DNA of 64,000 bases from Salinivenus lutea (GCA_002894685.1 NCRC01000001.1:62001-126000); one strand, 5' to 3'; counted from the stretch's first letter, positions 8,284-18,187 are shown. Numbers and translations are program-made. Notes: generated from the letters alone by a model not told the origin.

Positions 8284-8847
8284 CTACTCCTCCGGCGGCT
8301 GAAGCCCCGGGGTGCCCATGACAGGCCCCAGCGCGTCCGTCATAGAGACCTCGCCCTCCCGCCGAGGGTCCGGGTAATCCACCGGCGTGATGGTGTAGGA
8401 ACTCGGGCTTTGCACCTTCGGCCCCGGCGCCGACGTGTCCCGAACGACGGCGTAGACCTGCCGAACGGTTCGGGTGTACTGTTTCCGAAGCAGTTTCTGG
8501 TCCGTAATCATCGCGCCGTAGGCACGGTGGAGGGTGCGATACGACGCCTCGGCGGAGAGCGTATCCACGCGCTGCCGCTGCGCAGAGATCAGCGACTCGT
8601 GGAGTCGGACCAGATCGTTGTACCGATCAGCCAGGGGCACAAGCGACGAATCCTGTTCGACCGCCGCACGCAGCTGCTGCAAATCGGACTGCGCAGACTC
8701 GAGGTCGGTTTCCAGCTCATTTACGGCCGCCTCCATTTCCTCGTACGTCTGCGCCTCGGTGCCGCGCCCCCCGTAGGTGCGGCACCCGGCCAGGAGCACG
8801 AGAGCGGACAGGCCAACGAGTACCAGAAAGTGGGCGGTCGTGCGCAT
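8284..8847 (-). CDS. Coiled-coil lipoprotein of unknown function
   Basis: About 187 residues. A signal peptide ends in a lipobox (LVLLAGC, Cys near residue 22). A long helical segment follows with coiled-coil spacing (EEMEAAVNELETDLESAQ and on to about residue 140), then a Pro-rich tail. ATG at 8847 is chosen because it starts directly at the signal sequence; an upstream in-frame ATG at 8907 would put 20 unlikely residues before it. It is probably an envelope spacer or scaffold. It is divergent from the large DUF4175 gene. Confidence 0.7.
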   Translation of the reverse strand: MRTTAHFLVLVGLSALVLLAGCRTYGGRGTEAQTYEEMEAAVNELETDLESAQSDLQQLRAAVEQDSSLVPLADRYNDLVRLHESLISAQRQRVDTLSAEASYRTLHRAYGAMITDQKLLRKQYTRTVRQVYAVVRDTSAPGPKVQSPSSYTITPVDYPDPRREGEVSMTDALGPVMGTPGLQPPEE

Positions 8848-9154
8848 CGGCGCAGGGAAATGGTGTATAGAACGAGACATCCCGGGACTCGGGATAAAAG
8901 GCATCAACGTAAGATCTCGGTGCTACCCGATTCTGTCACCTGGGACGCCGGGAGTTCTGTCCTTTTTCATGCATCCGGCACCGACGCTCTTCCGACGCCT
9001 GCTCCCGGCGGGCCTTCCGCTGCGGAAACACCCCTACAGCCGGGTGGTACCCACGAACGTCTGGGACAGACGCCGCCGGGCTGCCCACAGGGATGCAGTC
9101 CCCTAATTCGGAGACGCGGTCCCGTTCGTTCCGCCGCGCGCACCTGAGATCGTC
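8848..9154. other. Divergent intergenic region, 307 bases
   Basis: The region lies between the coiled-coil lipoprotein (minus) and the DUF4175 gene (plus). It holds a small perfect hairpin at 8879-8895 (ATCCCG, five-base loop, CGGGAT), 32 bases from the lipoprotein start, which could be an operator or leader structure. I see no convincing promoter boxes, RNA gene or coding frame. Confidence 0.4.
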
Positions 9155-12100
9155 ATGAGTGAACAGACGGCCCGTCTCGTCTCCCGCCTCCGTCGCCGCC
9201 TCCAGCATACGGCCCGGCGCATGACGCGGGCCGACCTGGCGTTTGGCCTCGTCGTCGCCCTCGGGTCGGCGACGGGCATCTGGCTTCTGGCGACCCTCCT
9301 CGAAGCGAATCTGTGGCTGGGCACGACGGCCCGCACCGCCCTCGCCGCCGCCGTTTTCACCGTGGGACTGGGAGTCAGCGCCGCCGTCCTGGCGCGTCCC
9401 CTCGGGCAGTGGCTCGGGGTGCTTTCCGGCCCCTCGGAGGAAGACATCGCCCGGGCGGTGGGCCGCCACCATCCCACCGTGTCCGACCGCCTGGTAAACC
9501 TCCTCCACCTCGCCGAGGGCAAACGAAGCCACGCGCCGGCCCCGATGGTGGACCGGGCCGTGCAGCACCTCGCCGAGGACCTGGACGATGTGTCGTTCGA
9601 CGACGTCGAAGACTACGGCCGAGCGCGTCAGGCCCTCCGCCTCGCCTCCCTGCCCCTCGTCGGCGTCCTCGCCTTCCTGCTGGTGGCCCCGTCCACGTTC
9701 CTGAACGCATCGGAACGCCTGCTTGCCCCCGGCACCGAATTCGAGCGGCCCGCGCCCTTCGAGCTCTCCGTGCGGCCCGGCGACGTCCAGGTCGTGAGGG
9801 GAGACACCCTCCAGATTGACGCGCGGGCCACCGGCACGGCCCCGGCCCGCGCCCAACTGCTCTTGCGCGACACCACGGGCGGAACCGAGGAGGTGACCCT
9901 CGAGGCCGACTCCCTCGGCCGCTTCCGTCATGCGGTGCCCAACGTGCGGCGCCCCCTTCAGTACCGGGTCGTCGCCCCTCCCGTCCGCACGCCGTGGCAC
10001 GACGTGGACGTGACTGCCCGCCCCCTCGTCCGCCAGCTCCAATTGACCGTCTCGCCCCCCGAATACACCGGCCGGTCGCCCCGAACCCTCGATCCCAACG
10101 TGGGCGACGTAACCGCCCTTCCTGGGAGCCGCGTCGAGCTTGAGGCCACCCTGGGCGGCGCCGACGTTGCCCAGGCCGTGCTTGACTTTGAGGACGGCGC
10201 GGCCGACACCCTGTCCGTGCGCAATGACACCGCCACGGGCGCGTTCACCGTCCAGCGCGAGGAGACGTACCAGCTGCGGCTGCGGAGCGCCGAGGGCGTT
10301 CCCAACCGCAGCCCCATCCGCTACCGCACGGCCCTTCGCACCGACGCCGCCCCCTCCGCCTCCTTCGTCTCGCCGGACAGCCCCGCCGACCTGGAGGCCG
10401 ACCTCGTCCAACCCCTCGAGGTCCAACTGAGCGACGACTTCGGCTTCCGTCGGGCGGCCCTCTTTTACCGGGTGGTCGAGGAGCGCTTTGGCGACGGACA
10501 GTCGGAATTTTCCTCGATCGAACTCCCCCTCTCCGCGCCCGACCAAACCAGCCAGGCCCTCGCCCACGAGTGGCTTCTGGCCCAGGAGAGCAGCCTCGAC
10601 CCGCAGCCGGGCGACGAAATCGCGTATTACGTGCAGGTGTGGGACAACGACACCGTCAACGGCCCCAAAAGCGGCCGCACCCGCACCCAGCGCCTCCGCA
10701 TGCCGTCCCTCTCCGACCAGTACGAGCAACTCGAACGCGCCGAGGACACGGCCCGCCAACAGCTCGACGCCCTCCAGCAGCGTGCCGACTCGACGCGACA
10801 ACAGTTCGAGCAACTCCGCCGCGAGCTTCGTCGCTCCCGCGAGGCCGACTGGCAAGATCGCCGCCAGCTCGACCAGCTCCAGCAACAGCAGGCCTCGACC
10901 CAAAAAGAGGCCGAGGCGCTGGCGCGCACGATGAGCGAGATGACCCGCCAGATGCAGCAAAATGAACTGTCAAGCCCGCAAACGGCGCAGCAGTTTCAGG
11001 AACTCAAGCGGGTGGCCGAGGAGATGTCCTCCCCCCAGCTGCAGAAGGCCCTCGACAAGCTCAAAGACGCCCTTTCCGAGGACAGCTCCCCTCGGCAGCG
11101 GCAGCAGGCCCTCGAAAACGCCCAGCAGCGCCAGCAACAATATCAGCAACAGGTGGAGCGTACTGCGGAGCTGTTTGAGCAGCTGAAAGCCCAGCAGCAG
11201 CTGGAGGAACTGGCCAATCGGACGCAGGAGCTGAGTGAGGTGCAGGACTCCCTCGCCGAACGCACCACCGAGCGCATGGCCGACTCCCTCGGAGCGGACG
11301 CCGACTCCTCCCGCTCGCCCCCCGCGGACTCGGCCTCCTCCTCGTCGCCGTCGTCCCCCCCGGACAGCACGCAGGGCCCGCCCGACGGGGATCCGTCCGC
11401 CCCCGACTCGTCGTCCCACGACGGGTCCGACGCCTCCTCCGACCCGCGCCCCGCCAATGAGGACCTGTCCCACGAGCAGGAGCGCGCCGCCGAGGAAATG
11501 GAGCGCCTGCTGGAAGAAATGGAGCAGGCGCGGAAAGAGATGGAGAACGTGTCGTCGGCCCCCAAGGAGCAAATGAAGCAGACGCAGCAGCAGATGCAGC
11601 GGCAGAACATGCCCCAACGGATGCGCGAAAACAGCCGCCAGCTGCGCAACAATCAGATGCAGAAGGCACGCCAGGGCCAGCGCCGGATGCAGCAGCAGTT
11701 GCAGCAGACCCAGCAGCAGCTGAGCAAAATGCAACAGGGCATGCAGAGCAAGCAGCAGGGCCTGAATGTGCAGGGCCTGCGCACGGCCCTCGAAAACACC
11801 CTCCAGTTGTCGAAGGAACAGGAAGATCTCCGCAGGACGGTCGAGGGCCTGTCGGAGGACGGCGCGGCCCTTCGCCCCCATGCGCGTTCGCAGAAGTCCC
11901 TCGTCGACGGCCTCGAATCCGTGACGGACTCCCTGGAGTCGATCGCCCGCCGCTCCCCCACCATGACGCAGGCGGTACAGTCCGAAACCGGCCAGGCCCT
12001 CCGCGCGATGGAGTCGGCCCTCTCGGCCCTCGACGAGCGCGACGCCAACGTGGCGGGTCGTCACCAGAAAACATCGATGACGCACCTGAACGAGCTGGCC

Positions 12101-12739
12101 CTCCTCCTCTCCGACCTGCTTCAGCAAATGCAGAACCAGCAGCAGCAAATGGGCGGACAGGGCATGTCGACCCAGCAAATGATGCAGCAGATGCAGCAGG
12201 CGGCCGGGCAGCAGCAGAAACTAAACCAACAAATTCAGCAGCAGCTCAACCAGGCACAGGGCAAGCGTCTGTCGGGCGAGCCGTCGGAGCGCCGGGAAAA
12301 ACTGGCCCAACGGCAACGCCAGCTGAAAGAGCAGCTCCAGAACATCGAGTCGGAGGCCGGAAGCGACGCCCAGCAACAACTCATGGGCGACCTGTCCAAA
12401 ATCCAGGAGCAGATGGAGGAATCCGCCCGCGAGATGGAGCAAAACGGAAATCGCGAGGACATCCGCGAGCGCCAGCAACAAATTCTGACCCGCCTGCTCA
12501 ACGCCCAGAAATCCCTCCAAACGCAGGGCAAACAACAGGAGCGTCGCGGCCAGGAAGCCGAGAACGCCCCCGCCTCCCGCACTCCCGACGATCGACCGAC
12601 GCCCGACGACACGGAGGCGCTGCGGCGCGACCTCATTCGCTCCCTGGAGATGGGCTACACGTCCGAGTACGAGGATTTAATCCGCCGATACTTCGACCTT
12701 CTCGACGAGGAAAGCGACCGCCCCTCCTCCTCGAATTAA
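9155..12739 (+). CDS. DUF4175 family giant membrane protein, Gln-rich coiled coil
   Basis: 1194 residues. The N-terminus has two hydrophobic segments (about residues 28-50 and 55-80), then a third near 165-185 (LPLVGVLAFLLVAPSTFL). Residues ~200-520 look like beta-rich periplasmic domains (PAPFELSVRPGDVQVVRGD, LTVSPPEYTGR). From ~525 to the end the protein is an extended Gln/Glu/Arg-rich coiled coil, interrupted near 710-770 by a Ser/Pro/Asp low-complexity stretch. This matches the DUF4175 family of Bacteroidota and some Proteobacteria, whose function is unknown. A cell-envelope structural role is inference. The start at ATG 9155 is unambiguous. Confidence 0.85.
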   Translation: MSEQTARLVSRLRRRLQHTARRMTRADLAFGLVVALGSATGIWLLATLLEANLWLGTTARTALAAAVFTVGLGVSAAVLARPLGQWLGVLSGPSEEDIARAVGRHHPTVSDRLVNLLHLAEGKRSHAPAPMVDRAVQHLAEDLDDVSFDDVEDYGRARQALRLASLPLVGVLAFLLVAPSTFLNASERLLAPGTEFERPAPFELSVRPGDVQVVRGDTLQIDARATGTAPARAQLLLRDTTGGTEEVTLEADSLGRFRHAVPNVRRPLQYRVVAPPVRTPWHDVDVTARPLVRQLQLTVSPPEYTGRSPRTLDPNVGDVTALPGSRVELEATLGGADVAQAVLDFEDGAADTLSVRNDTATGAFTVQREETYQLRLRSAEGVPNRSPIRYRTALRTDAAPSASFVSPDSPADLEADLVQPLEVQLSDDFGFRRAALFYRVVEERFGDGQSEFSSIELPLSAPDQTSQALAHEWLLAQESSLDPQPGDEIAYYVQVWDNDTVNGPKSGRTRTQRLRMPSLSDQYEQLERAEDTARQQLDALQQRADSTRQQFEQLRRELRRSREADWQDRRQLDQLQQQQASTQKEAEALARTMSEMTRQMQQNELSSPQTAQQFQELKRVAEEMSSPQLQKALDKLKDALSEDSSPRQRQQALENAQQRQQQYQQQVERTAELFEQLKAQQQLEELANRTQELSEVQDSLAERTTERMADSLGADADSSRSPPADSASSSSPSSPPDSTQGPPDGDPSAPDSSSHDGSDASSDPRPANEDLSHEQERAAEEMERLLEEMEQARKEMENVSSAPKEQMKQTQQQMQRQNMPQRMRENSRQLRNNQMQKARQGQRRMQQQLQQTQQQLSKMQQGMQSKQQGLNVQGLRTALENTLQLSKEQEDLRRTVEGLSEDGAALRPHARSQKSLVDGLESVTDSLESIARRSPTMTQAVQSETGQALRAMESALSALDERDANVAGRHQKTSMTHLNELALLLSDLLQQMQNQQQQMGGQGMSTQQMMQQMQQAAGQQQKLNQQIQQQLNQAQGKRLSGEPSERREKLAQRQRQLKEQLQNIESEAGSDAQQQLMGDLSKIQEQMEESAREMEQNGNREDIRERQQQILTRLLNAQKSLQTQGKQQERRGQEAENAPASRTPDDRPTPDDTEALRRDLIRSLEMGYTSEYEDLIRRYFDLLDEESDRPSSSN

Positions 12740-12865
12740 AGTCGGCCGCCCCCCCGGCCCGGCTTCAGCGTGCGGTCTCCGGCGCCCTCTACGCCCCGAC
12801 GGCGTGTAAGACGCGTTAATTCCCACACTCTTGACGCTCAAAAGGCCCGTTGCTTCCGGAAAATA

Positions 12866-12894
12866 TTGATTTGGGGGCGATATTTGAATAGAAT
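12866..12894 (+). promoter_or_regulatory. Sigma70-type promoter for the GT5-like gene
   Basis: TTGATT (12866-12871), 17 bases, TAGAAT (12889-12894), inside the most AT-rich stretch nearby (about 12855-12930). A second overlapping candidate is TTGAAT (12884-12889) with TATACT (12908-12913), spacing 18. Either would give a 5' leader of roughly 100-125 bases before 13023. No other feature was seen in 12740-13022. Confidence 0.6.
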
Positions 12895-13022
12895 AAGAGT
12901 CCGTATTTATACTGGTTTATTTTCGTGCTCTGCGACGGGTGCGGTCTTTCGGCCTTCAGCGTCATTCCTGAAGGTTTTCGTATTGTCGACACCGCCCCAA
13001 CCAACAAAGCTCGTCCAGTCGC

Positions 13023-13790
13023 ATGGCCCAGTCGAAGCGTGTCTTGTTCGTCGCCGGTGAGGTTACCCCCTTTGCTGAAACGACGTCCATCGCCTCCCTT
13101 GCCCGCGCCCTCCCCGAACAGCTTCAGAACGCCGGCGACTACGAAGCACGGGTCATGATGCCCTGTTACGGCACCATCAACGAGCGCACGCACAATCTGC
13201 ACGAGGTCATTCGACTTTCGGGCACGGAGGTGCCGATGGGGGACCACACCGAAACGGTCACGGTCAAGGTGGCCTCGGTCCCCGAGGTTCGGCTCCAGGT
13301 CTATTTCATGGACCACGAGGACTACTTTGAGGATGGCGGGCTCCGCCCGGACGACTCGCAGTCTCCGGAGGAGGTCGTCCGGCGAGCGCTGTTCTTCAAT
13401 CGCGCCGCGCTGGAAACCATTCGCAAGCTCCGCTGGGGCCCCGACCTGGTCCACGCCTTCGGCTGGATGGGCGGCCTCATTCCCCTCCTGCTGTCCAGCG
13501 ATTACGCCGACGCCGAGCACCTGAGCCCTTCGAAGGTCCTCTTCACGCCCGACAACGACGACCCTGGGGCCGCCATTACCGCTGACCTTGCGGATGGATT
13601 GGGCTTTTCGCTAAACGGAACGGACACGTCCACCTTCTCCGACGTTGGCCTCAATCAGGCCGACGGGTCGATTTACCCCCCCGGTCGCCCCCCCACCAAT
13701 GGGACCGTTCAGTTTGCCGCCGATACGGCCGAGCACGGCGAACAGCTGGCCGGCCTTTATGATCAAATGCTAAATGAAGTCCCGGCGTAG
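13023..13790 (+). CDS. Half-length GT5 glycogen/starch synthase-like protein
   Basis: 255 residues covering only the N-terminal Rossmann domain of GT5 synthases (full GlgA is ~480). Recognisable parts are RVLFVAGEVTPFAE, YGTINERTHNLHEVIRLSG, RLQVYFMDHEDYF and LRWGPDLVHAFGWMGGLIP. The ADP-glucose-binding KTGGL motif is replaced (FAETTSIASLA, residues 17-26), and the C-terminal GT-B domain is absent, so glucan synthesis is unlikely. Bacteroidota carry a conserved ~270-residue protein of this kind next to a DUF4270 lipoprotein gene, as here. Its role is unknown. The C-terminal ~60 residues are low in motifs and rich in Asp and Gly. Confidence 0.85.
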   Translation: MAQSKRVLFVAGEVTPFAETTSIASLARALPEQLQNAGDYEARVMMPCYGTINERTHNLHEVIRLSGTEVPMGDHTETVTVKVASVPEVRLQVYFMDHEDYFEDGGLRPDDSQSPEEVVRRALFFNRAALETIRKLRWGPDLVHAFGWMGGLIPLLLSSDYADAEHLSPSKVLFTPDNDDPGAAITADLADGLGFSLNGTDTSTFSDVGLNQADGSIYPPGRPPTNGTVQFAADTAEHGEQLAGLYDQMLNEVPA

Positions 13791-14008
13791 GGACACGAGA
13801 AGCGGAAACACCCCTTCTCAGCGGTTCATTCCACGCACGGGTTTCGTTGACCAGGTCCCTGGCACTCAGCTTGGCGGTCCTCCAGGCGGTGCCGGGGCTG
13901 GCCCCCCATCGGAGAACCGAACTGTCCTGCGGGGAGCGATCACCGCGTAGGTGCTGCCGGTTCGCCGGGAGGCTTCACCGGATTTCGCCACTGTCTACCG
14001 TGTCTTGT

Positions 14009-15310
14009 ATGACGTACTTCCGCCTGTCGGCCGCGCTGGGAGGCTTTCTGCTGCTCGCGACGCTTGTCTCCTGCTCCGACCCCTCCGGCGTCGGCCTCGG
14101 CGTGGGAGAGGATCCACTGGAAGGGGGCGATCCGACCGTCGAGACCGTTCTGCCCGACACGATCTACACGGAGGCCTCTGCGCCCCGGACGGGACTGAGC
14201 GGCGTCCAGCAGACCTGGCGGTTCCTTGCGGGGGCCGTCTCTCTCGGCGGCACAAGCAATCCGTATGGACGGGTGCAGGCCAACGGATACTTCGACGTCC
14301 AGTCCCCGGACAACATCCCCACCGCAATCGCCCTCGCCAACCCGGACTCCCTCGACGCAACCCTGCGCCTCCAGACAAACTACGTGCACGGGGACACCTC
14401 CTCGGAGGTCTCCTTTCGCCTGCATGACCTCGCACAGGAGGCCGAGATGAACGAGGCGACGGCCGATACCACGTTCCCCGTCGGGGCGGAGGTGGCGACG
14501 TACACCCGGTCGCCGACGGATTCGTCGGTGGCTCTCTCGCTTCCGAGTTCCTGGGTGCAGAACAACGCCGATCTTCTTCGGGACACCACCCGGGTGGGGC
14601 CCGACTTCCACGGCTTTCGGCTCTCGGCCCCCAACGCAGAGGCCGCGGTCGGCTTCGAACACGCCACCGCCCGGCTCGAACTCTCCCTTACCGGCAGCGA
14701 CGAGAGCGTCACCTACGCCGTGGAGAAGTCCTTCTCGAACGTCCGTCGCTCAACCCCCGCCTCTCCCCCCGAAGACCGCCTGCTTCTCCAGGACGGCGTG
14801 GGCGATCAGCTTGTGGTCGAATGGGATGAGGCTCGACTGGACTCTCTCCGGGGCTCGCCCCTGAATCGGGCGTCCATCATCATTCCGACCGATCCGGACA
14901 CCGCGTCGCTTGGCGAATCGTTTGTGCGCCCCACCCCCGACTATCGGGTGACGGCCACGCGGGAGACCGGCGCCCCCTCCTGCGGGGCCCTTCAAACGTT
15001 CGAGGTCACGTCGGAAGGCGACGTGTGCGGCCTCCCCCTCCCCACAGACACCCCGGCCGACGACGACATTCGGGTGGACGAGCGGTCGTCGTTCACCATC
15101 TTCGAGCGCCTGCTGGTCGATACGGAGGGGCCGCTCCCGTCGACCCTGTCCGAGTATCGGGCCCAGGTCGTAGACCGCCCCGGCACGCCCCAAAATGCCA
15201 GTGAGACCGTCCAGATCGGCCTGCCGAGCACCCTCACCACCCTGGTCCCCACCCCCGGCCCGGACTCGTCGATGGCGCCCCGACTTGAACTCACCGTGAC
15301 GCCTCTGTAG
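14009..15310 (+). CDS. DUF4270 family lipoprotein
   Basis: 433 residues. The signal peptide and lipobox (LLATLVSC, Cys about residue 21) direct it to the outer envelope. The mature part is beta-rich, with Asp/Thr/Ser-heavy repeats and no catalytic motif I can see, as in DUF4270 proteins of Bacteroidota. ATG at 14009 fits the signal sequence; an in-frame start at 13847 would add 54 non-secretory residues. It follows the GT5-like gene by 218 bases, the conserved order in this phylum. That gap contains only a short hairpin (GAGAAG/CTTCTC near 13797) that may or may not end the upstream transcript. Confidence 0.82.
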   Translation: MTYFRLSAALGGFLLLATLVSCSDPSGVGLGVGEDPLEGGDPTVETVLPDTIYTEASAPRTGLSGVQQTWRFLAGAVSLGGTSNPYGRVQANGYFDVQSPDNIPTAIALANPDSLDATLRLQTNYVHGDTSSEVSFRLHDLAQEAEMNEATADTTFPVGAEVATYTRSPTDSSVALSLPSSWVQNNADLLRDTTRVGPDFHGFRLSAPNAEAAVGFEHATARLELSLTGSDESVTYAVEKSFSNVRRSTPASPPEDRLLLQDGVGDQLVVEWDEARLDSLRGSPLNRASIIIPTDPDTASLGESFVRPTPDYRVTATRETGAPSCGALQTFEVTSEGDVCGLPLPTDTPADDDIRVDERSSFTIFERLLVDTEGPLPSTLSEYRAQVVDRPGTPQNASETVQIGLPSTLTTLVPTPGPDSSMAPRLELTVTPL

Positions 15311-15364
15311 GGACGCTCCTGCTGTGTGATGTCGTACTCTGTTTTCTCTCTCCCCCCCAGTTCC

Positions 15365-16705
15365 ATGCGCGCCCTCTTTCTCCGCGCCGTCCGCGGAGGA
15401 CTCCTCGCCGTCGTTCTCTGTGCCGCAGCGGGCATGATGTCTGCCCCGGCCCTTGCACAGTCCAATGGAGACGGAACGATCTACTCCCGCTACGGGCTCG
15501 GCAGCCTGGAGACGTTCTCGTCCTCGCAGAGCGCGGCCCTGGGAGGCGGAGCCTACGCCCTGCGCTCGCTGAACTATACGGCCATGGCGAACCCCGCACT
15601 GTGGAGCGACCAGGTGTTCACTCGCCTCAGCGCAGGCGGGTCCTACGAGCGCATTCAGGCCACGAGAGACGGCAACCAAACCAGTCATCTCTCCTCCGGA
15701 TCGGTGGAGTCGGTCCAGTTCAACTTTCCCCTGTACGAACGAGAGCTCGGGGTCGGCCTGTCCTTCCAGCCGTACTCGGTGACCAACTACCGAGTCCTGC
15801 GCACAAACGACACCCCCTCGGGCGACCTCCCGGCCTACGAGGTGGACTACCAGGGCACAGGCGGACTGTACTCGTTCCGGGGCGGCCTGGGCTACAAAGT
15901 GAACGAAATCCTGCGGGTTGGGGCCAGCGTCGATGTCATCTTTGGCATCGTGGAAAGCCAGCGGCGAACGGAGTTCGAGGTGACGTCCACCTCCCTGCGC
16001 AACACCGTGGTCTCCGACGCCACCCGCCTCTCCGGCGTGTCGGGGACGCTGGGCGCCCACCTGTCCTTCGCCGACGTGTTTGCCGCTGAGGATGCCTTTT
16101 CGGTTGGGGGGTCCGTGGAGTTGCCGACACGCCTCACTGGCGATCGCGTGCGCACGTCAGATGAGGATTTGGCGCGCGACACGCTCTCGAATGTGCAGGG
16201 GGACGTCTCTATCCCCTGGCGGGCCCGCCTGGGGGTCGCCTATCAGCCAAACGAGCGCTGGTCGTTCGTGCTCGATGGGGACTTCGAGCCGTGGAGCACC
16301 TTCAGCTCCAGCTTCAACCCCTCGTCCGAGGGCACGTTTGGACGGCAGTTTCCCGTGGGCGGCGCCGGGAGCCTCACCGATCGCTGGCGCCTCTCCGCCG
16401 GGGCCGAGGTTGTGCCCGCCGGGGAAGGCGGCGGCCTGTCCGGATTCTTCGGCCGTACGGGCTACCGGTTCGGCGCGTACACCGAACAGCTCTACGTACA
16501 GCCCAATAACAACAACGTCCAGGTATACGCCGCCACCGGCGGATTCAGCCTGCCGACCTCACTTCCTGGCACGCGAATTGATCTCAACCTGAGAGCGGGC
16601 GTCCGAGAGCCCCGGGGCGACTCCTTCGTCCGGGACGTGTTCTACGGCGTCTCCGTACACGTGAACTTCGGGGAGCGCTGGTTCCAGCAGCGCAAGCTCC
16701 GGTAG
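15365..16705 (+). CDS. Outer-membrane beta-barrel protein
   Basis: About 446 residues. A signal peptide ends near SAPALAQ. The mature protein opens with SRYGLGSLETF and a GGGAYALRS segment, followed by many amphipathic strands with aromatic girdles (SFQPYSVTNYRV, LYSFRGGLGYKV, WSFVLDGDFEPW), and ends in strands closing with VHVNFGERWF. It resembles FadL/PorV-like barrels of Bacteroidota, but ligand and role are unknown. An in-frame GTG-ATG at 15326-15331 would lengthen the signal by 13 residues; I prefer ATG 15365. It lies 54 bases after the DUF4270 gene and probably shares its transcript. Confidence 0.75.
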   Translation: MRALFLRAVRGGLLAVVLCAAAGMMSAPALAQSNGDGTIYSRYGLGSLETFSSSQSAALGGGAYALRSLNYTAMANPALWSDQVFTRLSAGGSYERIQATRDGNQTSHLSSGSVESVQFNFPLYERELGVGLSFQPYSVTNYRVLRTNDTPSGDLPAYEVDYQGTGGLYSFRGGLGYKVNEILRVGASVDVIFGIVESQRRTEFEVTSTSLRNTVVSDATRLSGVSGTLGAHLSFADVFAAEDAFSVGGSVELPTRLTGDRVRTSDEDLARDTLSNVQGDVSIPWRARLGVAYQPNERWSFVLDGDFEPWSTFSSSFNPSSEGTFGRQFPVGGAGSLTDRWRLSAGAEVVPAGEGGGLSGFFGRTGYRFGAYTEQLYVQPNNNNVQVYAATGGFSLPTSLPGTRIDLNLRAGVREPRGDSFVRDVFYGVSVHVNFGERWFQQRKLR

Positions 16706-16794
16706 CCCCGACCGTGCAATAGGCTGGTCTGATCGGCGAAACTCCGCCCTGAGCGTCCAGTCTAACACCAAGGCCTGTTCAATATAAGAGACAG

Positions 16795-18159
16795 ATGAAA
16801 TATCCAGACATGCCCCTCCTCAATCGCGCACCGACTGCAGCTGTCTTCTCTCTTGGGGCGATGCTGTTGGCCCTCGGGTCGTGGGTCTCAACTGCGCAGG
16901 CCCAGGATTCCCAGCCGAGCCAGCAGCAGAAGGCGATGCACTACAGCCTGTACTACGAGAACTTCAAGAACGACGACTTCCAGAGTGCCAAGAGTGATCT
17001 CCTCTGGATCGTCGAGAACGCGCCGGGCTTTCCGAAGGGAGACGACCGGAATTTCGAGCGCCAGTTTGAGCTGTACGAGGGCCTTGCCCAGCAGGCGTCG
17101 AACGACGACAAGCGAATGGCCTACCTCGACACGGCCGCCACGGTGCTCTCCTCGGCTCCCCAGAAGATGGAGGAGCAGGGCCTGAGCTACGAGCCGTTCG
17201 AGTGGGAAATCCTGAAGGGACGCTTTCTGCAGGAGTACGAGGACGCCCTTCCGGACCTGTCGTCCACGTCGCTTGAGGATCCGGTGACGCATTACCGGAA
17301 GGCCTTCGATCTGGCCCCGACGGAGATCAATCCGTATTACATCCAGCAGGTTATCCGGTCGTACGTTCAGAACGGCGAACAGCAGAAGGCCCTCTCCTTC
17401 GCCAACACGGTGGAACAGAAACGGGGCGACGACGAGGAGGTCGCCAAAATTCTTTCGTCGGTCCGCGACGACATTTTTGGCAAGAACCCCCAGGCGCAGG
17501 TCACCTACCTCGAGGAGCAGTTCGAGGCGAACCCAGACAGCCTGGCGCTGATGCAGGAGCTGTTCGATGCGTACGTCAACCAGGGAAACACCAGCAATGC
17601 CGCGGAGCTGGCCCCGGAGCTCATGGAACAGGACGTTCCCGCCGAGACGATTCGCGAAATCGCACAGATGCGGCTCGAGGACGGGCGTCCGGAGGCCGCC
17701 ATTCAGGCGTACGAGAAGATGACCTCCGACACCGACGCCTCGCTCACAGCCGAGGACTACTTCCGTCGCGGGCAAGCGTACCAGCAGATGGACCAGTTTT
17801 CCAAAGCCCGCGCTCAGTTCCGCCGCGCCATTGAGGCGCAGTCGGACTACGGCCAGGCCTACATTGCCATCGGCGACCTCTACACGAGTGCGGTCAGCGA
17901 CTGCAGCGGAAGCGAGCTCGGTCGCAGCGACAAGGCCGTGTACTGGGTGGCCGTCGACAAGTATCAGAAGGCAAAACAGGTGGACTCGTCCGTTCAATCT
18001 ACGGCGAACAGCAAGATCAAGACATACCGCAAGTACTTCCCGACCCAGGAGGACATCTTCTACCGCGACGACTGGGACGAAGGAAGCAGCTTCACGATCG
18101 ATTACGGCTGCTACTCCTGGATTGGCGAAAGCACGACGGTGCGCCGCGCCTCGTCGTAG
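16795..18159 (+). CDS. Secreted tetratricopeptide-repeat protein
   Basis: 454 residues. A signal peptide ends at AQAQ (about residue 37). The mature part is almost wholly helical, with TPR-like pairs such as DALPDLSSTSLEDPVTHYRKAF, split here as PVTHYRKAFDLAPTEINPYY, and later EDYFRRGQAYQQMDQFSKAR with FRRAIEAQSDYGQAYIAIGD. The C-terminal domain is Tyr- and Cys-containing (DYGCYSWIGE). It is likely a periplasmic scaffold. It is the last gene before a strong terminator. ATG 16795 and ATG 16810 are both possible; either leaves the signal intact. Confidence 0.8.
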   Translation: MKYPDMPLLNRAPTAAVFSLGAMLLALGSWVSTAQAQDSQPSQQQKAMHYSLYYENFKNDDFQSAKSDLLWIVENAPGFPKGDDRNFERQFELYEGLAQQASNDDKRMAYLDTAATVLSSAPQKMEEQGLSYEPFEWEILKGRFLQEYEDALPDLSSTSLEDPVTHYRKAFDLAPTEINPYYIQQVIRSYVQNGEQQKALSFANTVEQKRGDDEEVAKILSSVRDDIFGKNPQAQVTYLEEQFEANPDSLALMQELFDAYVNQGNTSNAAELAPELMEQDVPAETIREIAQMRLEDGRPEAAIQAYEKMTSDTDASLTAEDYFRRGQAYQQMDQFSKARAQFRRAIEAQSDYGQAYIAIGDLYTSAVSDCSGSELGRSDKAVYWVAVDKYQKAKQVDSSVQSTANSKIKTYRKYFPTQEDIFYRDDWDEGSSFTIDYGCYSWIGESTTVRRASS

Positions 18160-18187
18160 TGCCCGATCGCACGATTCGATTCCAATG

